Positions 8,568 through 16,998 of a stretch of 64,000 nt of DNA are shown one piece after another. The stretch is from MGIIa-L3 sp038150305. Lineage in GTDB: Archaea; Thermoplasmatota; Poseidoniia; Poseidoniales; Poseidoniaceae. Every line of letters begins with the position of its first letter. The first letter of the stretch is position 1. Made by a program: the position numbers and the translations under genes. The DNA is taken from contig JAYOTG010000003.1 in the NCBI GenBank assembly GCA_038150305.1, positions 57,424 through 121,423 on the forward strand, read 5' to 3'. The notes under the pieces are model-generated. The model made no database searches and had not been told where the DNA came from. It saw nothing but the letters and a program-made list of their open reading frames with translations.

Positions 8568-9584
8568 GTGGCGCACGAAGGAGGCTGGACCGTCCCCGCC
8601 AAACTCGGTCAGCGCTTGCATGAAAAGAGCAAGTTGGGCCAACTCGACGGCAACGGCAACCTCGTCCTGTCATCTGAGGAAGTGCTGTTTTGCCATTGGA
8701 ACCGTCACGTTTCCCTGCCATCGGATGCATGGCTCGAACAGGAACTGGTGGGCGATCCTAGCCTGCTCCAACGTGCGGTGATTTTGGACGTGGCTCGCTC
8801 TGGTGGCGAGATCCTCGTTCTCAACGAGATGGAAGACACTCGATGGGGCCTTCGTTGGTCCCGTCATGAGAAACCACCAGCCCCTCCGCAAGCCGTGGCT
8901 GACTGGTCCACGGCTGCAGCCGATGTCGATTGGTCAACGCTTCTCACACGCGCCATGCAAGACGATGCCGAACACCGGCTGACTGAGTGGTACATCATTG
9001 ATGAGGAGTTTGATGTCACCATGTACCACGTTCACCCGGTCACATTCTCGGGTGCCCTCACGCCATGGTCGCAACTTGCGGATCGACAGCGTGACCGTCT
9101 GCGCCATGCTTGGAGCGTCAAAGTCCCTTGCGGTGACGGTTACCGGCTCCCACTCATCGACGGTTCCTGGCCCTGGACACAGGTTGGGACAACGCATGCC
9201 TCCGGTCGGCAGCTCAACGCCGAGGAATCTTCGATCATGGCGCATTTGGTCGAGGGGACTGGCCTGACCTCAATTTCCGCCAAGGCCCAACGCCTCATGG
9301 ACGCGGGTGTGATGCTCCGCCCTGGCTTCAAGTACGGCTGTCGATGGCGGGCATACGACAACGAGATTGACGTTGCTCATGCCCCTTGGTTGGTCCAAAC
9401 CGAAGACCAGCGGCCTGAGCGGTGGCAAGAGGTGTGCCTCGCCGTCCGACTTGCCGAGGGCGTCAACAAAATCTGGGTGACGGAAGTCAACGGTCAATGG
9501 TTGGCGGTTCGACGTGCACTTCCCGGTCGACCTGCCCAGCCTCGTCATGAGCGTCGAGCGGACGGCCCCACGGATCCATCCTGA
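8568..9584 (+). CDS. endA: tRNA-splicing endonuclease, two-unit euryarchaeal form
   Basis: Cleaves bulge-helix-bulge introns from precursor tRNAs and rRNA. The catalytic C-terminal unit has the family triad: Tyr in KYGCRWRAY, His in VAHAPWLV and Lys in VNKIWVTEV. The N-terminal half is a second, non-catalytic repeat starting at LGQLDGNGNLVLSSEEV, so the enzyme should act as a homodimer of fused units. The GTG at 8568 gives 338 aa, a usual size. An ATG at 8478 is in frame but would add an Arg/Pro-rich stretch that looks like shadow translation, while another frame at 8488-8590 has protein-like composition, so the N-terminus may hide a frameshift. The last 98 bases overlap the convergent protease gene. 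Confidence 0.86.
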   Translation: MAHEGGWTVPAKLGQRLHEKSKLGQLDGNGNLVLSSEEVLFCHWNRHVSLPSDAWLEQELVGDPSLLQRAVILDVARSGGEILVLNEMEDTRWGLRWSRHEKPPAPPQAVADWSTAAADVDWSTLLTRAMQDDAEHRLTEWYIIDEEFDVTMYHVHPVTFSGALTPWSQLADRQRDRLRHAWSVKVPCGDGYRLPLIDGSWPWTQVGTTHASGRQLNAEESSIMAHLVEGTGLTSISAKAQRLMDAGVMLRPGFKYGCRWRAYDNEIDVAHAPWLVQTEDQRPERWQEVCLAVRLAEGVNKIWVTEVNGQWLAVRRALPGRPAQPRHERRADGPTDPS

Positions 9585-11637
9585 CCTCGTGCGTCGGTGT
9601 CTGATTTACGGCAGATGGTGGCGCATTGGTCTTCGCACCCATGTTTTTCGGCCAAAGCAGGGACAATCCGACCAGCATGAAACTCAATCCTAAGCCGACC
9701 TCGGGCTGACGAACCATGTCGAGGCCTGTGGCCTCGTCTTCAGCCGTAAGGGTCACGGGAATCACGGTACGGCCACCATCGAGATCGACGAGGTGAACCT
9801 CACCACGCACCAGCATCCCATCTTCGAGCAAGCCCGAAGGATCGATGTCGAGGGCCAATGTCACGAGATCTTGGTCCAGCGTGACACGAGATGGCGTTTC
9901 TGCGATGCGAGACAACGGACCTTCGATGAGGACGGTGTACGTGGAGGACCCGTGTCCGCTGCTCAGGACGTCAATGGACACGGTGTCTTTGTCACTGACG
10001 GCAATCGACGCCACGTGCGTTCCCCCGTCAGGCACTCGATTCAGCACGGTCACTGGAACGTCCACGTCCATGTTGGTCCCACCGCACGTCAACGTGCCAG
10101 ACAATCGATCAACGACGTCACCGACCAACGCCGATTGTGGCTCCAATTCGATGCGATGTTCACCTTCGGCCAGCAAAGTCGACGGGAAGGTCACCATCCC
10201 ACCAAGATCCATCCGCAGTGAACCCTGCAGCGTGCATGGTGCGTCCATGTTGTGGAGGGTGAGGGAGAGCCCTTCGTTGGCGGTGACGCGGAGTCCATAG
10301 GCAGGCACGCCCAGCACGAGCCCATGACCACAATTTGGTGCACTGAACGCAACAGCCGTCCCGTTCCCGTTCGTTCCTTGCACAAGTTCTGCCGTCCACG
10401 GGACCTTGAGGCCGCGGTGGTCGCGAATCTCCACGCCTTCCGCACCGAAGGTGTCTCCGATTTGAAAGGCGTCACCCGCATCTCCGTCGTCCTGCCCGTT
10501 GAGCAGACCGTCATCACCGTCGGCTTCAATGACCTTGAGCCAAGGACGCCCAGGGTCCACGTTGACCTCGTTTTCTGCGGGGTCCCCAGCGGCCTCGTCG
10601 AGCAAGGTCACGAGGACACCTTGTCCAGGTAGCTTGTCGTCGTAGCTGTTTCCGCCCTTGAGTTCAATAAACACGCGTTGTTCTGAAGTAAGGTCAATTC
10701 GAAGCACGTCGCCACCGTCATGTCGGGGTGTGAGGTCCAGCGTCGGGCCCAGGCAGGCCCCCTCGCGTTGGACCGGGAACTCGAGGTCCACCTTTACGCT
10801 GGTATCGAGACCGATCCGTTCCATGGAGGCGGCTGTTGGCAGGGCGGGCCAGACGCCTGCACCGTTCCAGTTTCCGGATGCCATGATGTCCCAATCGCCA
10901 ACACCTTGCCAGGTGCCGGACCAAGCCGGGTCATGGACAGGATACAGATCGATGGCACCAAGCTGGTGAAGCATCTCGTGCAAAATCGTTCCTGTGGCTC
11001 CGGTTCCACCTCGCATGGTGGCCATGGCATAATGCGCAACCTCCACACCCGAAGCGACGGTGACCGGCTCCATCAGGTGAGTAAAATGGGACCAGATGCG
11101 GTCCGAACCACCGGCGCCGCTCTCTTGACCACGGCTTGTGTGAAGCACGAGCAGGCGATCGACGGTGCCGTCGGCATCCAAATCATGCGCGCTCCAGTTC
11201 ACGTCGTTTTCGATTGCAGCGATGACTTCAGCGACCAACTGGCTTGGCATGAACGTGCCATCATCTGCGAAGTCCCTGCCTGCGGCGCTGTCTGCTCCAT
11301 AGTGCGATGAAGGAGAATCTGCACGGATGGCCACGGGTACGACCGTGAAATTCACGCTATTATCTCCGGCCATGAGGCTTAGGTAATCCGTGATCTCTCC
11401 TTCCACCAGCGTCGACGCTTGCTCCACCCCCAGACCTGTTGACTGGGTCGAGGCGTCATCGAAATCGACGACCACCACCAACCAATGTTCCTTGCCTTGC
11501 TGCCACGGAAGAACGGCTTCTTCCTCACCACTTTGTGGCTCTGGAGTCCAGCGGTTGAACCAGCCATCGCTCTGCGTCAACGCTGCTCCGCCCCCCAAAA
11601 GGACGAGCGCGACGAGGACCGTCAGCATCCGTTGCAC
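9487..11637 (-). CDS. Secreted, membrane-anchored M6-like metalloprotease
   Basis: A 716-aa secreted protein. A signal peptide (MLTVLVALVLLGGGAAL) is followed by a metalloprotease domain at about 50-290 with the zinc site HEMLHQLGAIDLYP, a HExxHxxGxxD pattern as in the immune-inhibitor-A (M6) family, and a downstream Met-containing turn GDWDIMASGNWNG. Beta-rich domains follow, then one membrane segment near residue 660 (VGLGLSFMLVGLSLLW) and a short charged tail. It probably digests protein outside the cell while anchored to the membrane. It lies 36 bases downstream of tatC on the same strand, but its signal peptide lacks twin arginines, so Tat export is not indicated. The stop lies inside endA. 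Confidence 0.83.
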   Translation of the reverse strand: MQRMLTVLVALVLLGGGAALTQSDGWFNRWTPEPQSGEEEAVLPWQQGKEHWLVVVVDFDDASTQSTGLGVEQASTLVEGEITDYLSLMAGDNSVNFTVVPVAIRADSPSSHYGADSAAGRDFADDGTFMPSQLVAEVIAAIENDVNWSAHDLDADGTVDRLLVLHTSRGQESGAGGSDRIWSHFTHLMEPVTVASGVEVAHYAMATMRGGTGATGTILHEMLHQLGAIDLYPVHDPAWSGTWQGVGDWDIMASGNWNGAGVWPALPTAASMERIGLDTSVKVDLEFPVQREGACLGPTLDLTPRHDGGDVLRIDLTSEQRVFIELKGGNSYDDKLPGQGVLVTLLDEAAGDPAENEVNVDPGRPWLKVIEADGDDGLLNGQDDGDAGDAFQIGDTFGAEGVEIRDHRGLKVPWTAELVQGTNGNGTAVAFSAPNCGHGLVLGVPAYGLRVTANEGLSLTLHNMDAPCTLQGSLRMDLGGMVTFPSTLLAEGEHRIELEPQSALVGDVVDRLSGTLTCGGTNMDVDVPVTVLNRVPDGGTHVASIAVSDKDTVSIDVLSSGHGSSTYTVLIEGPLSRIAETPSRVTLDQDLVTLALDIDPSGLLEDGMLVRGEVHLVDLDGGRTVIPVTLTAEDEATGLDMVRQPEVGLGLSFMLVGLSLLWPKNMGAKTNAPPSAVNQTPTHEVRMDPWGRPLDAHDEAGQVDREVHVEPPTIDR

Positions 11638-11673
11638 GGGTCAAGGTCCCTCGCATGAGGTTTCAATGCTCCT

Positions 11674-12909
11674 TCACCGCGGGTCACGCTGCAACCAGAG
11701 ATGGTCTGGATGCATGGCTGCCGGCCGGGGGCCATAGACGATGTCCCGTTCAATGCCTTCGATGCAGGCTTTTGTTCGCTGATGTGCAGCAGAATTGGAC
11801 CATGGATCGACCAACGCCGCCAAAGCAAGATCACGTTGGGCGGTCATGGTGGCAGGCTCGATGCTCGGCCTTCGATGTTCGACGGAGCGGAGGTCCAATC
11901 CGCGCAATGAGGCGCCGGTGGAATGGATGGCTTCCTTGAATTTCAGAGGCAGAGGCTCGGCCGAGCAACCCACAATGACCACATCCGAAGCTCGCCCATC
12001 TTGTACGCGCTCGAGCAAGGACGTCCGCTCCTGATAGCGCACGCACAGTCCGCGTGCGACATGATGGCCGAGGCCTGCCTCCGGTGGATGTGTTGGTGCT
12101 CCAAATGCTCCCTCGCACGCGCAATCCACGACGAGGAGCCTGCGTCGTGCTCCTTCTCCATCGAGCACCGTCGGTAGGCCACGCGTCGGAGTGCTTCTCC
12201 AAGGAAGAAGGGGCAATTCCAACACGACGGCGCTCGCGATGGCCAACGGCCATCGCAGGTCGTGCGCCGTGGTCCATGTCGAGGTCACGATCAACAACAC
12301 GACGGGCAGCGACACGCGCCAACGCCATGCAATGACCCTCTCTTGGTCCAAACGACCGAGGAGACCTGCCCCGAGACCTGCTCCGGCGGTTGCTCCCAAC
12401 AGGGCGAGGATCCACATGCTGGCAAGGGTCAATTGGACCAAGGTGACGGAATCTAGGGCGAGCACGAGGCCTGTCGCATCAACTGTGACCATCGCACGTT
12501 CGTACAGCCATGGTGCTCCACTCCACCCGAACCACAGAGCGATGCACACACCGAGCATGGATGTGGCCACCATTCCGTTGCGCAGCCGTTTTCTTTCCAT
12601 AGGAAGCAGGCCTGGTGAGGCGAAGGTCACCGATTGATGCACCACAAGCGGGATGGTGAGCACGCCAGCACACACAATGGCCATGGTCCACCGGAGTCCA
12701 ATCCACGCTCCGGGTTCAAACACGACCATGCAATCCTCGCATGGTGACAGTTCACCGAGCCACCACATCAGGAGTGCATCTGTGTGAAGGGAGAGGGCAG
12801 CCGTGAACCCAACGATGACGACCAAAACAAGAGCAACGCGGGCGGAGAATTCCTCCAAATGACCGACGATGCTAACATCGTGGTCGGATTCAAGCCGAAG
12901 GTCGGCCAC
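11674..12909 (-). CDS. tatC: TatC-like translocase subunit with cytoplasmic cysteine-motif extension
   Basis: A 411-aa protein. The N-terminal 245 residues are TatC-like, with GHLEEFSARV at the start of the first helix, FASPGLLPMERKRL (the PGL-E signature) and six hydrophobic segments. The remaining about 165 residues are soluble and not part of TatC. They contain VVDCACEG, a lone Cys in RGLCVRYQE and VVIVGCSAEPLPLKFKEAI, a spacing that recalls the N-terminal domain of heterodisulfide reductase HdrA. TatC places its C-terminus in the cytoplasm, so this domain should be cytoplasmic. It is 12 bases downstream of the Reeler-like gene and 36 bases upstream of the protease gene. The HdrA comparison is pattern-based inference. 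Confidence 0.75.
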   Translation of the reverse strand: MADLRLESDHDVSIVGHLEEFSARVALVLVVIVGFTAALSLHTDALLMWWLGELSPCEDCMVVFEPGAWIGLRWTMAIVCAGVLTIPLVVHQSVTFASPGLLPMERKRLRNGMVATSMLGVCIALWFGWSGAPWLYERAMVTVDATGLVLALDSVTLVQLTLASMWILALLGATAGAGLGAGLLGRLDQERVIAWRWRVSLPVVLLIVTSTWTTAHDLRWPLAIASAVVLELPLLPWRSTPTRGLPTVLDGEGARRRLLVVDCACEGAFGAPTHPPEAGLGHHVARGLCVRYQERTSLLERVQDGRASDVVIVGCSAEPLPLKFKEAIHSTGASLRGLDLRSVEHRRPSIEPATMTAQRDLALAALVDPWSNSAAHQRTKACIEGIERDIVYGPRPAAMHPDHLWLQRDPR

Positions 12910-12921
12910 CTGGCGTCACCT

Positions 12922-13878
12922 TCAGACGAGGTCCTTGGTCACAGGGTCAGCACGTGCTTGCACAATCGTCCTGTAGACGCCATACGCGGCCCAGAGGGTC
13001 AGCATTCCGAGCAGGAGCGCGTAGCCCCACGGTTGGTTGCTGTCGACGGCCCATGCAAATCCAAGTCCCAAGCCCGCCGCGAGGAGACCTCGTCGAATGC
13101 CTTGCGGGACGGCCAGACGGCGGTCAAGATGCTTTGGACCACCGCCGAAACGGCGCTCGTAGAATTCACCTTGAACGACAGCACCAACGATGAAGATGGA
13201 AAGGGTGGCCCAGTAGTACACGTTGCCGTTTTCGAAGAAGGATTCCGCGAGCTTCGCTTGTTCCGCAGCCTCGATGGCCTCCGGGTCTTCCTCAGCCACG
13301 AAGAGGCTCTCATAATCACCAACGCTGATGGTTCGCAGGTCACGGTCGTTGACGTCATCGTCGACTGTTGATCCCGGCTCGCTGATCATAAAGGACAAGA
13401 CGTTCCACGCATCGTTGGCGTTTGGCGCCCCGTTCCCATCGACGGCGTTGCCAACAAGTTGGAACCGAACTGGACCGATGTCCTCGGCGGGCGCCGTCCA
13501 CGTGATGGTCCAATCGTTCCCAACCGCACCTTGCGACACAGCTCCGGGTTCTTCGGCCACTTGGATGCTGCCCTCACCTGCAGTGAGGGTGCCTGCACCG
13601 TAGTCCCAGAGCATGTATCCGCCCTCGCCGTACTCTGCATGTCCGAGGCTGATGGTGAACGAATATTCTGCACCGACGCTGTAGGAGCGCGGCACGCCAG
13701 AGATGGACACGACCACAGCGGTCGAGGGGTCTCCGTCCCCGTGGCAGGTGCAACCGGACTCGACCGTGAGGCCGCCACCGTTCTCCCAGGGTGGGCCGTT
13801 CGGGTTGGCCAGTGCGGGCATGGCCACGAGCATCGCGACCAGGAGAAGGACAAGGCCCCGATTGAAGACTCGACCCAT
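12922..13878 (-). CDS. Exported Reeler-like (choice-of-anchor) protein with CxCH motif and three C-terminal membrane helices
   Basis: A 318-aa protein. It has a signal peptide (GLVLLLVAMLVAMPALA) and then an extracytoplasmic beta domain with VESGCTCHGDGD near its start and DWTITWTAPAED...LVGNAVDGNGAPN near its end, a pattern shared with Reeler-like or choice-of-anchor domains. The C-terminus has three hydrophobic segments (for example WATLSIFIVGAVVQG and WGYALLLGMLTLWAAYGVY). CxCH is one residue short of a c-type heme site, so heme attachment is unproven. The ATG at 13878 places the signal peptide at the N-terminus. It is the first gene of a run with tatC and the protease and lies downstream of pntB. 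Confidence 0.7.
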   Translation of the reverse strand: MGRVFNRGLVLLLVAMLVAMPALANPNGPPWENGGGLTVESGCTCHGDGDPSTAVVVSISGVPRSYSVGAEYSFTISLGHAEYGEGGYMLWDYGAGTLTAGEGSIQVAEEPGAVSQGAVGNDWTITWTAPAEDIGPVRFQLVGNAVDGNGAPNANDAWNVLSFMISEPGSTVDDDVNDRDLRTISVGDYESLFVAEEDPEAIEAAEQAKLAESFFENGNVYYWATLSIFIVGAVVQGEFYERRFGGGPKHLDRRLAVPQGIRRGLLAAGLGLGFAWAVDSNQPWGYALLLGMLTLWAAYGVYRTIVQARADPVTKDLV

Positions 13879-13952
13879 CGTTGCACCCCTGTTCTCTCGT
13901 CGTGGCCCTCGACCTTTCAACGTTGCTTCACGCATCGCCGCAGTGCAGCGAC

Positions 13953-15395
13953 TCAGGACTCCTTGATGGCGTTGTTCAACTCGGTCATCATTTTCTTCCC
14001 GTCGCCGAACAGCATCATGGTTTTGTCCATGTAGAACAGGTCGTTGTCGACGCCCGCGTAGCCCACGGACAAAGAACGCTTGACGATCACAATCGTGCGC
14101 GCCATGTCAACGTCCAAGATGGGCATGCCAGCCAGCGGCCCTTCATCGGAACGTGCGGCGGGGTTCGTGGTGTCGTTGGCACCGATGACCAAAGCCACGT
14201 CGGCCTCAGGGAACTCGGAGTTGATTTCGTCCATTTCGATGAGTTGTTCGTAGGGGACGTTGGCCTCGGCGAGCAGGACGTTCATGTGACCGGGCATACG
14301 ACCGGCGACCGGGTGGATGGCGTACTTGACTTCCGTGTCGTACTTTTCGGCAACAAGGTCTGCGAATTCCTTCACTTGATGCTGACACTGAGACACAGCC
14401 ATGCCGTAGCCAGGGACAATGATGACCTTCTGAGCACCGTCGATCATCATCGCCACTTCGTCGGCATCTGAACCGACCTTCGTGCGCGTCACGGTTTCTT
14501 TGTCGGATCCACCAAACGATGTAAACAGGACGTTTGCGAGGGTGCGGTTCATCGCCTTGCACATGATAAAGGTCAGGATGAGGCCGCTAGCACCCACGAG
14601 TGAACCAGCGACGATGAGGACGCTGTTCCCGATGATGAAGCCGGTGAAAGCAGCGGCAATGCCGGAGAGGGAGTTCAGCAGGCTGACCACCACGGGCATG
14701 TCTGCACCGCCAATGGGCAACACGAGAACGATGCCAAGGAGGCAGGACAACCCGATGACACCCCAGAGGTAGTTCGTGTTGGTCGGTTCTCCGAGCTGGA
14801 GGAAGATCAACGCAAACACGCCGATGAGCATGAGCACCTTAACGCCGTTGAGCCAGGATGGCCCCCACGTGGGCGTGCGGATCCACTTTCCGAAGAGTTC
14901 GATGCCTCCCTTCAGTTTGTACATCGCCAAGATGCTGCCCGTCAGGGTCACCCAACCGACCAGGGCCGAGAGACCGGCAGCGAGGACCGTCACTTGCAGT
15001 TCAAGTCCGTCAGGGACGGTGCTTGCGTCATCCAGCCAGCGCCATGTCTCGGACAGCGCCACGAGCGCGGACGCTGCTCCGCCAAACCCGTTGAACAGCG
15101 CCACCATTTCCGGCATACCGGTCATTTCAACACGGACGGCCATGATGTATCCAATACCGCCGCCAAGCAGGATGCCGCCGGCGATGAGCGCCCACTCAAT
15201 CCCGGTGGTGAACCCCATCTGCAACACCGTCGTGAGGACAGCAACGAGCATCCCCATGGCGCCGTAGAGATTCCCAGTGGGAGCCGTGCGTGGGTGTCCG
15301 AGTTTCTTCAGGCCGAAGATGAACAGCGCAGCGGAGACCACGTACCCGAGGTTGATCCACGCCGCGGAAGATCCGAGGTCAATCCATGGTTCCAT
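13953..15395 (-). CDS. pntB: NAD(P) transhydrogenase beta subunit
   Basis: The membrane plus NADP-binding subunit of the proton-translocating transhydrogenase, which uses the proton gradient to make NADPH from NADH. The 480-aa chain has about eight or nine hydrophobic segments, then the NADP-binding domain with VIIVPGYGMAVSQCQH, YAIHPVAGRMPGHMNVLLAEA, VIGANDTTNPAAR and VIVKRSLSVGYAGVDN, all diagnostic. The start at 15395 (MEPWIDLG) lies one base beyond the stop of the alpha-2 gene, so translation is likely coupled. The three-gene arrangement is the split form found in many bacteria. Confidence 0.95.
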   Translation of the reverse strand: MEPWIDLGSSAAWINLGYVVSAALFIFGLKKLGHPRTAPTGNLYGAMGMLVAVLTTVLQMGFTTGIEWALIAGGILLGGGIGYIMAVRVEMTGMPEMVALFNGFGGAASALVALSETWRWLDDASTVPDGLELQVTVLAAGLSALVGWVTLTGSILAMYKLKGGIELFGKWIRTPTWGPSWLNGVKVLMLIGVFALIFLQLGEPTNTNYLWGVIGLSCLLGIVLVLPIGGADMPVVVSLLNSLSGIAAAFTGFIIGNSVLIVAGSLVGASGLILTFIMCKAMNRTLANVLFTSFGGSDKETVTRTKVGSDADEVAMMIDGAQKVIIVPGYGMAVSQCQHQVKEFADLVAEKYDTEVKYAIHPVAGRMPGHMNVLLAEANVPYEQLIEMDEINSEFPEADVALVIGANDTTNPAARSDEGPLAGMPILDVDMARTIVIVKRSLSVGYAGVDNDLFYMDKTMMLFGDGKKMMTELNNAIKES

Positions 15396-15396
15396 T

Positions 15397-15708
15397 TCAG
15401 GCACCTCCCCGCTTCTTGCCAGCAATCATGCTCAGCATACGGTTGGTGACCGCGAAGCCACCGACCACGTTGATCATCGCAAGGGTCAGCGCCACAAAGG
15501 CGAGAAGACCGGACACCGCCGTGTTCCCACCATCGAACGCGACGTTGGCACCGATGAGGGCGCCAACGATGCTGATGCCGGAAATGGCGTTTGCGCCAGA
15601 CATCAGTGGGGTGTGCAAGGTGGCGGGCACCTTGGTGATAAGCTCGAATCCAAGGAAAATGGAGAGGACGAACAAGGTGATGCTTGCAATGAGGGTTTCA
15701 GGCGTCAT
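15397..15708 (-). CDS. pntAB: NAD(P) transhydrogenase alpha-2 (membrane) subunit
   Basis: A 103-aa membrane subunit corresponding to the C-terminal part of fused PntA. Three hydrophobic segments are visible (LIASITLFVLSIFLGFELI; the middle segment around ISGISIVGALIGA; GLLAFVALTLAMINVVGGFA), with the typical KVPATLHTPLMSGANAISG loop. The ATG at 15708 overlaps the stop of the alpha-1 gene by four bases, and the gene ends next to the pntB start. It forms part of the proton channel with PntB. Confidence 0.93.
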   Translation of the reverse strand: MTPETLIASITLFVLSIFLGFELITKVPATLHTPLMSGANAISGISIVGALIGANVAFDGGNTAVSGLLAFVALTLAMINVVGGFAVTNRMLSMIAGKKRGGA

Positions 15709-16868
15709 GCGACCACCTCCGCGAGCCGGCTCTGCTTGGGATGAATGGCCCCATCTTTGCAAATGAGCACGCCACCCATGCCGGGAACGTGGAAATCGCT
15801 ACCGTCCGGAGCGCCGACGAGGATGTCATCGTCTTCGGACACCACCACCTCGCCTTCGTTCACCAAGGAACACATGAACGTGGTGAGGTTGTTTGAATAC
15901 AGCATCGAAGCGGTGGTCGCCAAGGTGCCTGGAAGGTTGCTCGTGCCCACGACAATGACGCCGTTGTCCGTGGTGACGACGTCACCGGCGACGGTGGACT
16001 CACAGTTCCCTCCGACATCGGCGTTCATGTCAACGATGACCGAACCCCGCTTGAAGGTCGCAACGGCAGAGGCTGGGACGGTGATGGGGGCCGGTCGGCC
16101 AAAGATGCGTGCCGTCGTGATCACGATGTCGGCATCCGCGGCCACGCCGCACACCGTGTCGTTGACCTTCTGAATGAATTCAGGGGTCAACGGCTTTGCG
16201 TACCCGGATGCGTCCTCAAAGTCGTCCATGCCGTCAACTTCGATGAACCGACCTCCGACGGATTCAATCTGTTCTGCGGCAGATTTGCGCACGTCAGAGG
16301 CATACACGACAGCACCGAGCCGCTTGGCGGTCGCGATGGCTTGGAGGCCGGCCACGCCGGACCCCATCACGACGACTTTTGCGGGACGGACGGTCCCGGC
16401 CGACGTGGTCATCATGGGGATCCCCTTCGGCACGTGAGCAGCGCCGAGGAGGACGGCTTTGTATCCAGCAAGGTTGTCCTGGCTTGAGTTCACGTCCATC
16501 GATTGCGCGCGCGAGAGCCTGCGTGGAATCATGTCCATGGACATGAGGGTCACACCTGCGCTCATGCAGGCCTTGACGCGGTCAGGATGACGGAAGGGGT
16601 CCGCAACGCAGACCACATTCGTGCCCGCAGCAAGCCCATCGATACCCGGGAATCCAACGGCGAGGATGTGCGGACACGACAGCACCTCATCGCGGCTCCC
16701 GATGCTCGCCCCGGCGTCGATGTAGGCTTGATCGTCGTGGCTTGATGCAAGTCCAGCACCGCTCTCCACGACGACCTCAAAGCCTGCCTTGGTCAGTTTG
16801 CGTAGACTCGACGGCACGATGGCCACACGTGTTTCTTGGTCCGATTCTTTGACGACACCAATGCGCAT
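15705..16868 (-). CDS. pntAA: NAD(P) transhydrogenase alpha-1 (NAD-binding) subunit
   Basis: The soluble NAD(H)-binding subunit of 387 aa, related to alanine dehydrogenase. MRIGVVKESDQETRVAIVPS is the family N-terminus, VVMGSGVAGLQAIATAKRLGA is the dinucleotide-binding motif and YASDVRKSAAEQIES follows as expected. It forms an operon with the two membrane subunits. The ATG at 16868 matches the family start; one three codons upstream is possible. It faces the malate dehydrogenase gene across a 130-base divergent intergenic region. Confidence 0.95.
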   Translation of the reverse strand: MRIGVVKESDQETRVAIVPSSLRKLTKAGFEVVVESGAGLASSHDDQAYIDAGASIGSRDEVLSCPHILAVGFPGIDGLAAGTNVVCVADPFRHPDRVKACMSAGVTLMSMDMIPRRLSRAQSMDVNSSQDNLAGYKAVLLGAAHVPKGIPMMTTSAGTVRPAKVVVMGSGVAGLQAIATAKRLGAVVYASDVRKSAAEQIESVGGRFIEVDGMDDFEDASGYAKPLTPEFIQKVNDTVCGVAADADIVITTARIFGRPAPITVPASAVATFKRGSVIVDMNADVGGNCESTVAGDVVTTDNGVIVVGTSNLPGTLATTASMLYSNNLTTFMCSLVNEGEVVVSEDDDILVGAPDGSDFHVPGMGGVLICKDGAIHPKQSRLAEVVA

Positions 16869-16954
16869 TTGGAGCACCTCCGCTGGAGCGGTGATTCACC
16901 CCAACGGAAGCGGGTTCTTCAACACCACGGAACGCGCTTGAGCTGTCTTGACCG

Positions 16955-16966
16955 CGAGTTTATGGG
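16955..16966 (+). promoter_or_regulatory. Probable TATA element for malate dehydrogenase gene
   Basis: GAGTTTATGG in an otherwise GC-rich divergent intergenic region, centred about 38 bases before the mdh start codon. It would give a leader of about a dozen bases. Position and AT content are the only evidence. Confidence 0.4.
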
Positions 16967-16998
16967 TCGTGTCCCGAACGGTGGTTTAGGTCGAGCAC

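Noticed and set aside
12922..13878. CTCH motif as a c-type heme site
   Set aside because: The motif has one residue between the cysteines instead of two; without further evidence it cannot be called a cytochrome.
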